Source: Rhytidiadelphus loreus
Taxonomy: Eukaryota; Streptophyta; Bryopsida; Hypnales; Hylocomiaceae
Assembly (NCBI GenBank): GCA_947034895.1
Contig: OX344765.1
Span: forward strand, 48,365,001 to 48,429,000
DNA: 64,000 nucleotides
Reading direction: 5' to 3'
Position numbers and translations under genes: made by a program. A model generated the notes under the pieces. It was not told where the DNA came from, ran no database searches, and saw only the letters and a list, made by a program, of their open reading frames with translations. Positions within the stretch are counted from its first letter, which is position 1. The number at the start of each line of letters is the position of its first letter. Positions 33,836 through 45,900 of this stretch are shown piece by piece.

Positions 33836-35155
33836 TCTCTATTAACCTCCACCTGAAAACCACAATCTGGTTACAAAATGCTACGGAAACACATGGAAAC
33901 ACATGGATTTATGGATGGACTAGACTGAATGGATTAGAACGGCCTTCCCTCATGTTGAGACCCGAAAAAGGACTGGTTGGCACTTGGTCAAGTTCAGTTG
34001 CTTTTAAATCCATTCACGGAAGGATATTCGGATGCTGCTGCGGATTGGCATTATCAGAAAATTTCCTATCAGGGGTGATTGGTTGAGATTTGCACATCCT
34101 TATTATTATGATTTCAGTTTGAGTAAGTTGAAGTGAATGGGCCTATTTCATGGGTTCACTGCAGAAGCTTAATTACCAGTGGCCTTTGATTGAGAAAAGT
34201 TAACTTAAGTTAGAAGTAGCAGCCTTCAGTTGACCTGAGCGTGTGTTGGCCCCATATACTGTCACCATAGTCATAGTGAACTGCATTTTCCTTAAATTGG
34301 CAGAATTGGAAGAATTAAGCAGTTTTCAGTGAGCAACCTGGCCAGATTGACACAGAAATGTATATCTTTCATAACATTAAATAGTATGCACATTCACTAC
34401 TTTGGAATATTTCACACCCATTAGTATCTATGACCATGGACCATGGATAGTGTAGGTTCAATGTGATGAGTAGGGTGCATGAGTGAAAAGGTTGTGGGCA
34501 TGAAGACTATTGAATGTTATGTTCTTGGATATTGACGCTTTGTGCAAATAAATGTCACAATACATGTGACCAAGGATTGTTCCTTTTTAAGGAAATCGAT
34601 GATAGTTAAGGGAGTGATTCCATTCCTGACCACTTAAGCAATTCCATATATCTGCAAGTCAGGTTTCATCAATGAGAAAATAATTTAGTGTGCAAAAATA
34701 GAGGTTGGAAAGTTTCTATAATTTTTCAGATTTTTATTCCTCAAAAAATAAATACTATGAATTTCTGAGTAGAAGATTCCATTCCTCCCACTGTGGTCAT
34801 ATAGACCTTCCTATTTCCGACTAAGGCTTGGTTGCAGTATTAGGAGTCTTATAGAACAATCACAATGTGCCACAACTACACTGGGAACTGCATGCCATAA
34901 TTAATCATCGTTCATCTCCTCATATGTAGAAAGAGAGTGGCCTACATTGCCAGAATGGGAGGATGATCTGGAATGGGATTTCTCCCTTAGTGACGGACAA
35001 CATGCAATGCTTGTTCTATTGAAAATCCTTGCAATTGAAAAATTGTGAGATGAATTTATTTTTTTCAGTTGCTCAAAATTAGAGATCAGAAAATTTTCAA
35101 TTTATCCTTGGTAGGGGAATTTCCACTAGAAACAACTCAATTTGCGTGGCAATCC
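33836..35155. other. Displaced 5' flank of S1-family copy B
   Basis: Aligns with 15666-16760 and so belongs to the duplicated S1-family unit. Compared with copy A it carries about 350 extra bases at roughly 34620-34990. No coding frame. Confidence 0.75.
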
Positions 35156-35490
35156 TCTTCAAATTGACCTTATAAAAAGTTATTGAATGGATATGAAGGG
35201 GCCTTTAAATGGACCACTTTAGCCATTGATTGAATCAAAAAAGTATTCTTTATTATAAGAGCCAGTCATTGGCCTTGATTTCCTCTTGAAAATCACTTTA
35301 GAAGTTGTAAGTAGATGCATTTTGTGAGACCTCAAGTCACAAATAGTTACCTACAACATAAATCTTTGAAAATTCATAACTAATTTAAAAAAAACTTCAA
35401 AAAATATGAAATCACTTGTGTTACGTTTGGCATCTAATTTTCTCTCTTTGAAAAATATGTTAAAAATATATTTGTTTATGCAAACCTATG
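35156..35490. repeat. Interspersed repeat, second copy at 57655-57990
   Basis: About 335 bp alignable in the same orientation with 57655-57990. Shared landmarks are 'ccactttagccattgattga', 'cattggccttgattt' and 'atgcaaacctatgaaaaag'. Non-coding, class unknown. Confidence 0.8.
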
Positions 35491-36260
35491 AAAAAGGCGG
35501 ACCATCCCTTAAATGATTGTTTTTAGAGCATACCACCTTCGACTAACTCCAAAAATCTCTTTAGAGTCTTGTACCTTATGGAAAAGAATCATATTTTTCT
35601 CCATTTGTTGGAACGACAAGTCTCAAGTAAAATGGCAAGAAATTAACCCTTGAAGGACAAAATTGCCCTTTAACTACTAAAGTTCCTTGATTATGTTTTC
35701 ACCCAAATACTCCCAAACTGTCATTTCTAGTACAAGTACCAAATTTTAGGAATAAAACATTTTTAAATACATGTAATTGTAGGATCTTGTAGTGTGTTGG
35801 TTTGAGAAGTTGTGGAAAAAATTTCAGAAATTTCCAATATGCAGAAAGATACTAGCGTTTGAATTGGCAAAAATCCTTTGACGGGGCTTGCGAAAAACAA
35901 GGCAGCAACACTTCACAAGGTCATGTTTGTATGAAAAAATGTTCAAATGGTGGTAATTCTTTGAATTCATTCTTCAAGGCAAGTTGGCTACATGCTTGAA
36001 AATTTTCAAATCATTTGGAATTGTACAACATATAGGAAAAAAATAGTAAGTAGAAAGAAATAGAGAATGATTTAAAATACTAAATTCTTAGTAATTTAGT
36101 TATGGAATTGAAAAATGACAACTCCAATGGTTGTAATATTATAGTAGACAATCCACATCCTTTGATTTTACTTTTTCAAAAAATATTGAAAATTGAATTA
36201 AATAAAGGACTTCAAAGTTTCTTTAAGAGTAGAGAATTCATAGCTGCCTACAAACTAAAC

Positions 36261-37140
36261 TCTCAAAGGGTGCGCTATAGGATGTTTGTGGGTACTGTAC
36301 AACCAAACCCCTATTACATAAGGATTATATAGGTAAATTTTGGTTTATTGTGACTCCATCATCTACAATGTAACCCTATTGAGAAGATTCACAACCATAT
36401 GTACCCCAAATCCCTCACCCTCTCCTAAATCATGACCCCAAAGTTTTTGCCATCAAGAAGTCTGACCTCTAAGGTTTGCCTTTACAACCATCAACATGAA
36501 ACATGTTCACACAAAGTTCACTCACAATTATCCCAATCTTTATTCACAATCATACATGAAACACTTGTAAGCATCGTATGTCGAAATCCCATTTCATTCC
36601 ATTGAGCATTCTACGGCACATTTTAAAGCATTCACAAAAGAAAGCAAAAATCCTTCCTTCTAGGGTGCGCCAAAACAAAATTGGAACTACTACTTTCTCA
36701 AAAAACAGATTCCCTAAACTCAACTGAACATCACTCTAAACTATTCAATTCATCCACAACTACTCAGTTCATCCAAGTTCTAGTTGTCTTTTCATCCACT
36801 GTCATTGTAGTTCCATATCCTCCACATCACATAGGATTCCACCCTTAGATACTTCTTCCACTTGCACTAGTAGTCTTAATAGTTTAGATTTGTGGGAGAG
36901 ATTTGTATACTAGTTTTTAAAACTTCAAATGGAGGGGGGGCTATGCTACTTTAGAAAAAAAATAGGTAAATCTTAGTCATTTTCTCCTACCTTTCATTAT
37001 TTATAACTTGAAATACCCCATTACAATAATGCTTATTTTTTTTTTTAAATTGTCTAAAACTTAGGACCAAGGTAATTAAAATGACCCTTTGTTTGATTGC
37101 ATGCTAACAATAAATAAAAAATGGGAGTGCATTCCCTGAG
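36261..37140. mobile_element. 880-bp insertion with 7-bp target duplication
   Basis: ACTAAAC is present at 36254-36260 and again at 37141-37147. The flanking sequence joins into the family consensus when the insert is removed. Ends read TCTCAAAGGGTGCGC and, reversed, CTCAGGGAATGCACT, a weak inverted similarity. No coding frame; class unknown. Confidence 0.55.
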
Positions 37141-37204
37141 ACTAAACCCCTCATAACTTCCATCTCATTAATCAAAATGGAATGATTCAAAGCTTTACAC
37201 ATAT

Positions 37205-38464
37205 TGCCGCAGTACAAGGTAAGTAAATTTCCTATTATGCTCACAAAAACCACTTTAAAGCATAACAAAGTGACTCTAAAGATCGAACCCACGAGATTCT
37301 GTGAAGTGTTTAAAGTTTATTAGGGACTTAGAGGACAATAGTCAGTTTCTTCAAGGATTTCCCTTTTCAGATATAGCTATTCTTAACTCGGAAATCCTTC
37401 CTATATCGGCATGGAGTATCCGGAATCTTTGTTTCTCAGATCCTAACTACAATCCGGATACTTTCGCATCAAAATCACCAAAACCACCCGGACTTTCTAG
37501 ATAACCCCGGGTTTACTCCTTAAGACCAGATTCCCTCCTCTTACTGGTATCTGTCTTCTTTACTATTTACCGGTTTAATTTAACCTTTATTGACTCATCA
37601 AAGGGATCTGCCAATTGATTTTTGAGAGTGGCCGGCTCACCACACCTTCCGGATCTTTTAAAGTGATGGAAGAGTTCACTCTATTCTACCCACTCTCCTA
37701 TCTAACTAGAGTCTGGTTTGGCTTCTCACAATGACCGGAAAATGAATCCGACCAGAGGTCACATAGAAAACCCCCGTACGACCCTTATCATACTACAACG
37801 ACCTTGGCATTTCCTGCAATCCGTGTGAAGCTAAGGTGACTACAAGTGTATCCGCCCGTGCTAGTAGAATCCGGTATCCTTTCCGTTTACTTTCTAAGTT
37901 AATGAGACCTCTGAAGGATCAGACGCTAACCAGATCTCCCATCCGGTCGCTCTAGCACAGTCAGGAAATCCCTCCCCAATTGCCTAGCTTAACAATGGCT
38001 ACCTCATCCGGAATACCAGATCCAAATCCCACTGAGGTGCAATGACTCACTCCCAGCACTTACAACCTTTTCACATATACTGACAAGTACAAAAAAAAAA
38101 ACCAAGGGGAAGAAAACTCTCTCAAAGTCCACTCACCAGCACTCAATTCCTCACTCACTTACCTAGCCAAAGCATGGGAAGGCAAAAGAACAACAGAAAA
38201 ATGCACAGTACACAAACAGTATGATAGAAATTCCCTTTCGGCTTTCCGGTCCTCCAGTCTTCCGGTCTTCCGGGCCTCCAGTCTTAGTCCGGAACTAGAA
38301 GATTTTCCGGCTTCCATTCTGATTCCGGTTGGCAGTTGGATTACTCTTCCAACTATTCTAAGTTCAAACAATTTCCTATTCTTTAAGCTCATCTGGATTA
38401 GTTTTTTCCGGATTAGGACCTAAAATCTTGACTTCTATAAAAAAAAATCAGAATTCCGGTTGCG
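37205..38464. mobile_element. 1.26-kb CCGG-rich insertion with 8-bp target duplication
   Basis: ACACATAT lies at 37197-37204 and 38465-38472. The host element's consensus is restored when the insert is removed. The insert differs sharply in composition: TCCGG, CCGGA or CCGGT occurs about twenty times. It starts TGCCGCAG and ends GGTTGCG without convincing terminal inverted repeats or TG..CA LTR ends. Open frames are short. Class unknown; a solo LTR with altered ends or a hAT-like element are possibilities. Confidence 0.6.
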
Positions 38465-38758
38465 ACACATATATATAAATCTAGAAAACCAATTTCAAAT
38501 TTTTGTTTTTGAAAAAAGTAATTTTTCTAATCTACTCGACCTACTAGGTTGAGGAAGAATCTACATATGATACAATAACTTCTTAACCTTCTAGTTAAAA
38601 GTTATGAAAATTGTTGCATCTTAAAAATAAAACCTCATCTACATGATGTATGCAAATTTAAAAATAAATAAAAAATTCAGTTTGTAGTAAATGTAGTTTG
38701 GTCTTTTAGAGGTTAAAAGGCATAGTTTTAGAGTCAAAATTGAATTTCTTGCCTTTAA

Positions 38759-39682
38759 CCCTTAAAGGACCGTCACTACACTTTCACCAAAAACGCTCCA
38801 AAACTGCCATTTCTATTACAAGTACCAAAATTTTGAAAAAGAACTTCTTTTGACATATATAACCGTAGGATCTTGTATTATATAGTATCAAAAACATGTG
38901 GTAAAAATTTCAGACATTTCCACCAGGTGGATTGCAAGATATAAGCATTCCAATTAACTAAAATCATTTTTTTGACCCTGCGAAAAGCAGGGCAGCTGCA
39001 CTTCACAAGCTCACATTTCTATGAAAAAATGACCTAAATGGTGGTGCTTCTTTGGATTTGTTTTCCTAGACAAGTTGGCCACATGATTGAAAAATTTCAG
39101 ATTGTTTAGAATAGTACAACATATAGGAAAAAAATAGTAAGTAGGTAGTAGTAGAGAATGATTAAAAATACTAAATTATTTACGATTTAAATATGGAATT
39201 GAAAATTTCCAATCCCAATGGTCGAAATGTTGTAATAATGTATCTACATCCTACGATTTTATTTTTGTCCAAAAATATTGAAAATTGGGTAAGATAAAGG
39301 ATTTCAAAGTTTATTTTAGAGTATGAAATCCAAACTGCCTGCAAACAAAAAATCTTCATAACTTTTGACTCATTGATCAAAATGGAATGATTCAAAGCTT
39401 TTCGTGTATATAAAACTCTAGAAAATCAATTCCAAATTTTTGTTTCTGAAAAAAGTGATTTTTTCTGATCTGCCCAAACTGCCCGGTTGGGAAAAAAAGT
39501 AACATATTTGGCTATAACTTTTGACTCGTATTTCCAAATGTCATGAAATTTGGTGCATATGAAAGATCTTCCTCGCCCCCACATTCTATTAAAATTTCAG
39601 CCCCAAATATGAAAATCTCCGCTCGTAGGTACCTGCCCAAAATTTCTATACAACCAAAAAACACAATCTGGTCCTTTAGGGG
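38759..39682. mobile_element. TTAA-bordered foldback-family element (924 bp)
   Basis: TTAA (38755-38758), then CCCTTAAAGGACC. The right end is GGTCCTTTAGGGG, then TTAA (39683-39686). Interior shared with 35647-38712, and in inverted orientation with 43005-43480. The outer 13 bp are inverted repeats with one mismatch. Non-coding. Confidence 0.75.
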
Positions 39683-39686
39683 TTAA

Positions 39687-41600
39687 ATGTCTTCAAGTTT
39701 GACTAAAAAAATGGAATTCCAATAACCTATTTTTTTTTTTTTTTTTAAATTGTAAAAATTGTAATTTTTTAGAAAATTTTGAAGGTAGCATCATGAAATC
39801 TTAAAATACACCACTTTTGAACTTTTCTATCAAATTTCTCTTAATGTGAGCTCAAAGAGTACACCAATTACACCATGATATTTATCACTTTCATCTCTAA
39901 TTTTGCTAATTTTTTTATTTTATTTTAATCATTTTAATAATTACTATACTTATTAAAGAAATTACTTAAGAGAATAATATAAATTTCATTATAATTTTTT
40001 TAATTATGAAAAAATCAAGTTAAATTTTGGATATGTATTACTACGTGAGAAAAATATCAAAATTTTGAAAGGTGTGTTTTACTATAGAAAACTAATGAAG
40101 TTTGACCAAATGGGAACGTAGAATGTCCTTTAAGGATTAATTCAATGTAAAAGCAAATCCATGATTGAGAAAACTATACACATCATGTTGATACATGTCA
40201 ATTCAATAGAAAATTGAAAGTTGGTGGTATCTCATGCACCATGAATTTGATGTTGCACTCTCCAATGACTCCATCATTCTAAAAACCATTTTCTATCAAA
40301 AAATTAATAATTAATACCATCCTCAAATTATATTAGGCAAAATAGAGTGATTAGAGTTAATGTTTTTGCAAAGGTATATAGTTTAGATGTCACTAGGACG
40401 GGATTTTTAGAACACAATGTGGGACCCTGCACGAATAGATTATTTGGAATGGTTGGAGTTAGTTATCTCTTTTAACAACTCCTTCCTTTAGAATCACAAA
40501 TGTACAACTAATGTCTACGTTGATAGTCTCACAAGGGGCCATATCATTTTTAAAGCTTGGAGTACAATTTGTTATACTTCATTATGTGTTCATTTGTATC
40601 TTTTGACACTTGTGATTTATACTAATCTATCTTAGATCCTAGTAGTGTTATTCGGAATGACTAGGCATTTTCACATGCATAACTATGTTCCATGTCCTAT
40701 GAGGTCTTTTTTTCTAAAGAATTTTGAGAGAATCGGATATATAAAAACAAAAGATATGGGATAGTTTATATTTGTGTATTTGTATCCATATCTATACCGT
40801 TATCTACATACCAATATATCCATATATTGTATCCATTATCATATCTATATATTGTATCTATATGGGACATGGGAAAAAAATATGGAATACATGGTTGACA
40901 TTTTTTGGGTGAAAGTACAAGAATATTGGTAGAAATCAATGAATACCTATATGTCAACTTATAGCTAATATCCATATTACATTTTATGATCATGTGATCT
41001 CTAAATGACCTAGAAGTGTTTTCTAAATTCTTATTAATTTGGGAATGCAATAGCAATGCCAATTTTGTATCCAACCGTTGGAATTTTGGAAATAGATGCT
41101 CACAAGGATTGTCTTGAATGCAAGATAAATTTCATAAAATTTATATTAGCAATTAATTCTTACCCCCCAAAGTCCCAAGGCCTTTGTTGGGGTCAAAAAT
41201 CAATCAAAATTGCCATTTTTAGTTCAAAGAGCAAAAAAAATTTAATGCTATTTTTTTGCATATCTAATTGTAGGATTGTAGATATCCTATTCGGCATTAA
41301 AGTTTTGATTTTTGATGTGTATTTGTGAGTAATTTTGCTTTCTAATGTTGAGTGATTTTAGTGTTTGTGATTCAATTTGGTAGTTTTGGGAAATAGTTGT
41401 CAATTTGGAAGTTCATTTTTGGGTTTCCAATTCGGTCAATTATAGAGTCTGTTGTACCAATTGGGATGAGTTTGCTTGTCTAAGGATGGGTGTTGATGAG
41501 GAATCAAATATCATGTCCAATTTGGTTTTGTTATGTTTGGTCTAGCTATAAGGATGTCAATCCTAGTTGGTTGGTTACTAATTTGAGGTGAGTTGGGAAG
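39687..41600. other. AT-rich repetitive DNA, no gene
   Basis: GTCCTTTAAGGA followed by TTAA at 40137-40140 looks like another element end. A homopolymer T run is at about 39731. Open frames at 40766-41328 are low-complexity. Confidence 0.4.
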
Positions 41601-41740
41601 TAATTGATGGTGAGAGCATCACCACCTGTCTTGTAAAAAGGGGGTGGTGAGTTGGCCTGCATTTTGCAGAACCATCCCCTTTGCAAGACGGGTGGTGAGC
41701 TACGCCCCACCCGCAGCCTATTAAGAGGTGGGTCTGATGG
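41600..41740. repeat. MITE-like repeat, GAGCATC/GCAAGACGGGTGG family
   Basis: Shares 'gagcatc.ccacc' and 'ttgcaagacgggtgg' with 43915-44015, 52975-53075 and, more weakly, 54092-54205. Locally GC-rich and non-coding. Confidence 0.6.
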
Positions 41741-41949
41741 GCGGTTGGCAGACATGATAACTTTTGTGAAGTAAATACGTGGTAATACAAATAGTACAAG
41801 AGGGAGTACCAGTTGAGTAAGCCCACCTGTCCCCCCATGAACTCGGTGTTTCCACTCACTGGCTTGCCATTTTACGTACCCAAATTCTGTAAAAAAGAAT
41901 GAATGTTCATACCTTTTTAAATAGTAAATAGTTCATAGTTCATATTTAT

Positions 41950-42073
41950 GAATTTATGAATTTAGCTATTGAATAATTATGAATTTATGAATTTTGCTAT
42001 TAGATAATTATGAATTTATGAATTTTGCTACTAGATAATTATGAATTTATGAATTTAGCTATTAAATAATTAT
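41950..42073. repeat. 31-bp minisatellite, four copies
   Basis: Units start at 41950, 41981, 42012 and 42043 (gaatttatgaatttagctat then tgaataattat, with variants). A fifth decayed copy follows. Extremely AT-rich. Confidence 0.9.
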
Positions 42074-43004
42074 GAATTCAGTTATTAAATAGTTCAAAAT
42101 TCATAACTTTAAACTATGAATTTAGCTATTAAAAATAAACTCTTGTTTATTTGAAAAATGCCAAAGGTTTTAATAATTTAGGAAAAAGGTTGAAACTACC
42201 AATACATGCTAAATACTATGAGTAATTTGTCTTTTCTTTTCAAAGTTGTCATAATATTATCGTGCACAACTTGAAGGCATAAAGGATGTGGCCTCTCACA
42301 ACCAAAGTAGGCCCCAAAATGCTCCAACTATTAGAGGAAAAACCTTTCAATAAATTTGAAATTATTTCAAAAGTACAAATAGCAATGTAATGGAGATTAG
42401 TGTGAAAGTTTATCAATTACTTGTTTTATTTTGTACACCCAAAACACCCTTGACATTGGCCTTTAAGTCAAATTTCACTATCAAGCTAAATTTATCCTAT
42501 TATATAATTGATATATAAAATTCTGATAATTTTCATGTGTGAAAAAGTGTATTTTCTATTGGCATTGATTTGTCAACATCTTTCATGGAAAAATTAAATA
42601 ATTATAATTTTTGTAAGTAAAAGATGGAAATGAAATTATATCAATTACAATATGTTTGAATAATTTGGGATTTTTACTATAAATGAAGTTCAAAATGAGA
42701 AATATAATTTTATATTGAAAAATTGAAAAATCATCTTAAAAGAAAAAAATTCTAATAAAAAACACACAATGCAAAGTAATACGGATTTTGACACTTGGAG
42801 CTTGCAATTGCAATAATTCTTTCATTTTTTTCATTTAAAAAAAATTCTAAGATGGAGATGAAAGTTATGAAGAATTTTAGTTGTAAGTAGTTTGCGGATA
42901 GTTACTTTGATATAAACTTTCAAGTCCTTTATTTAACTATTTTTTCAATATTTCTAGAAAAAAATAAAATCATACGATGTATATTGTTTATTACAACTTT
43001 TCAA
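42074..43004. other. AT-rich DNA, no gene
   Basis: Nothing supported; runs of A and T and words of the TTAA-bordered family. Confidence 0.4.
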
Positions 43005-43480
43005 CCATTGGAATTGGCTTTTTTCAACTTGTAAATAAATTGCTAACAATTTAGTATTTTGAATCATTCTCTACTTTTTTCTACCTTCCTATTTTTTTCC
43101 TATATGTTGTACAATTCCAAATGATCTAAATATTTTTAAGCATATAGCCAACTTGCCTTGAAGAATGGTTCCAAAGAATTACCTACATTTTGGACTTTTT
43201 TTACATTTTTTCATACAAATGTGAACTTGTGAAGTGCAACTCCCAAGTTTTCACAGGGTCAAAAAAAATTCTTTTTGTCACTTCAAACACTTATATCTTG
43301 CAATATACATTGTGAAAAATTATAAAAGAAATTCCACATCTTTTCAAAATAGCATAAATACAAGATCCCATAGTTACATGTGTCCAAAAAATGTTTTTTT
43401 TTCTAAAATTTGGTAATTCACTTATACTAGAAATGGCAATTTTAGAGCGGATTTGGTGAAAACATAGTCAAAAACCTTTA
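43005..43480. repeat. Inverted copy of the TTAA-family body
   Basis: Reverse complement matches 35700-36130 and 38790-39240 ('cctatatgttgtacaattcc', 'cttgtgaagtgcaa.'). Ends CCTTTAGAGG then TGAA, a mutated TTAA. The far end is not resolved. Confidence 0.65.
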
Positions 43481-43914
43481 GAGGTGAAGACGCCTTTCTT
43501 TCTTTCTTTCTTTTTTAAACGATGCAGACACCTTTCAAAGCCAAAAGGTGTATTGGATAATTGAATGCTCGATAATATTCAGACTATCTAGAATCGTTCT
43601 ATCATGAATTAGTCGATGGAATTTCGTAGGCTCACAAGAGCCAATTCAAAATTTAAATCACGAGAGCCAATTCAAAGTTTCAATTCATAACTCGGCATTT
43701 TTCTGAAGGAGCGGCTGGCACGTCAAATCAGCTTCGAATCAGCTTCGCGAAGTAGTAAAAAAATATAACGTCCAAATGAAAAACATGAATCCAGGTCGGC
43801 GCCAAAGTTGCGGAAAGGCGATCAAGAGTTGTCGCTTCTGTTATGCAGGCCGCTCTGAGCAACCTGCCAAATCTGAAGATATGCCAGCTTCTGAGAATTT
43901 GCCAACTAGTGAAT

Positions 43915-44015
43915 AACCCTGCTCATCCGTTTTGCAAGACGGGTGGGGCAAATTTGCAGCTTCCTCTCCACCGATCATCCATTTTGCAAGACAGGTGGGG
44001 ATGCTCTGAGTAGGA
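43915..44015. repeat. MITE-like repeat, GAGCATC family
   Basis: Two 'c.ttttgcaagac.ggtgggg' blocks, ending 'gatgctctgag'. The reverse complement aligns with 52975-53075 over about 100 bp. Confidence 0.65.
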
Positions 44016-44898
44016 TGGTGGGAGTTGTGACAATTAAGTGGGAGTTCCAAATTGGGCAGTTTGTAAGTTGGTTAGCATGTTTCTTCTGTTTTAGTAACTG
44101 TCAGTTTGGCAACATCCTATTTGGTTTGACTTTTCTGCCATTTTCGGGACCACTGTTTTTGGATTTTTTTGCAGTGCGTCCAACTAGTTGGCTGAGTTTG
44201 TTTGTGACTGTTTTCCAAGTTGGTACTTGACATGTGTGTGTGTGTTTAAGTTTAGCTTGCAGTATCACGAGGGTAATCCACGTAGTTTGAGTATTTGTGT
44301 GGTGATCTATTGTTGCATCCAAGTCGAGATGTAGTGAAGTTCAATTTGGATTTGCAGTTGCACGAAGGTGTGCCAAATCAGGTCTATGTGTTTGTAGAAG
44401 AATTTAGAATGGAGCTGTGGGAATTTTGAAGATCAAGTTGAGAGTTACATAGTGATGGAGTTCATGAGATCTAATCGAGATGTGTAGTTGGAGATGTGGT
44501 TATAGTTGAAAACTAAGATTTGTTTAGGAAGGAATTAACAGTGTTAGTTGAGGAGATGTGAAGAGAAATAACTGTAAAGACCAATGTTAAGTTTAATTTT
44601 GAATGGTGATTTGTCACCAAATCAGACTAATAGAACAGAAATCATATACCAATTGTGTGTGTGATTTGATTTTGAGTATGTGCATGTGGTTGATGAAATC
44701 TTGAAGGTGTGAAAGTTCAACTGTATACCTAATCAAATGGGGTGTTTGTTTAATTGTTTGTGACTTGAGTCTGATTTAAGCTTGCATCCAAATTGGAGTT
44801 CAGGCTGTCGTTATAATAAATTGCCATATTTTCCAAGTTGGATATGCATAGAGTCTTTAGTTTATAATTATCCAAATTGGAATTTGTATTAAAGTTCT
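44016..44898. other. Intergenic, no gene
   Basis: Repeated words such as 'ccaaattggga' and 'gagttaattgt' suggest old duplications; nothing codes convincingly. Confidence 0.35.
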
Positions 44899-45160
44899 GA
44901 ATGTTGTTCTGCTTTTAATTCCAAGTCTTGACTGAAATGAAGACAATGTGATTAGCAAATTGGGATGAGTTAATTGTAAGCTGGCAAGTCTATTCGTTTA
45001 AGTTTATTAAAAGGAAGTATTATGCCTATGAATGTTGTTTTTTCTTTTAATTCCAAGTCGTAACTGAAATGAAGAGAATGTCATTACCAAATTGGGATGA
45101 GTTAATTGTGAGCTGGCAAGGCTATTTGTTTAAGTTTATTAAAAGGAAGTAGTATGCCTG
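44899..45160. repeat. 131-bp tandem duplication
   Basis: 44899-45029 and 45030-45160 align end to end ('gaatgttgtt.t.cttttaa', 'ttaattgt.agctggcaag', 'ttaaaaggaagta.tatgcc'), with few differences. Confidence 0.85.
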
Positions 45161-45666
45161 AGAGATAGAGAAAGCTGAGAGTAAGTTAGATTACAAATTG
45201 GAGAAAGAAAAGTGCAAGTTCTACAAGTGCAAAAGTCACATGAAGAGGATGTGTGAGAAAAAGAGCGGAGAATCTAAGTTGGAAGATTTGGCTGTACCCA
45301 AAGAAGGAGACAAAGACCAATTGGAGAAGTGACCAATCCTAATTGGAATTTCAAGAGGCTAGAAGCTATACATGTGCCTACCCAAATTGGAAGATTAAGC
45401 GTCTTTGGTGTTGTACCAGCAACAAGGCCGAGTTGATAAAAGATTCTTGAAGATTAAATAAATAAATAATTGGGTGCCATCTTACTTTTGTGGCCATTAA
45501 GAGTAGAAAGCACCAAATCTTGTAATTAGATTTATATTTGTAAGGTTTACACATGCTTATGTTATTAAGAAATAAGTCATTAGAAGAGATTTCAGGATTT
45601 TGAGGGCCGTTTTAGGGCTGTTCCCGGAGCTGTTCCCCTGGCAGTGAAAGAACGCCGCTGTCAGAA

Positions 45667-45900
45667 ATTATTTTTTTTTGAAAAAAAAAAAAAAAGATTT
45701 TTTTTAAGTCCTTAAAATGAGAAACAAAGTTTGTTTTTTGTTTTTTGTTTTTGTTTTTGTTTTGTTTTTGTTTTTGTTTTTCGAAAAATCTGACCTGGCC
45801 GTCTCTCGACCAGGTCAGCACAGGCCGGGAACAACGGATTTCGGCGGTTCTCGGGGGGGTTTCGAGTTGGGAACTCGCAACCCTCCCCGAGAGCCAAAAC
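45667..45900. repeat. Poly-A/T and GTTTTT low complexity followed by a GC-rich hairpin
   Basis: Homopolymer A and T runs at 45667-45710 and (GTTTTT)n at 45730-45780 give spurious Phe/Lys-rich frames. Then TGACCTGG (45791-45798) and CCAGGTCA (45810-45817) form a perfect 8-bp stem inside a GC-rich patch containing G7 and CCCTCCCC. Confidence 0.7.

Larger units (their letters stand above)
35647..38712. mobile_element. TTAA-bordered element carrying two nested insertions
   Basis: Left end TTAA then CCCTTGAAGGAC at 35647. Right end GGTCTTTTAGAGG then TTAA at 38713. Its body (for example 'caaatggtggtaattctttg', 'acaacatataggaaaaaaatagtaagtag') is shared with the copy at 38759-39682. Two foreign segments interrupt it (36261-37140 and 37205-38464). 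Removing them restores the family consensus ('gctgcctacaaac.a.acctcataac', 'caaagctttacacatatatataaatctag'). Confidence 0.7.

Noticed and set aside
37205..38464. Solo LTR interpretation
   Set aside because: It starts with TG but does not end in CA, and no second copy was seen in the window, so left unclassified.
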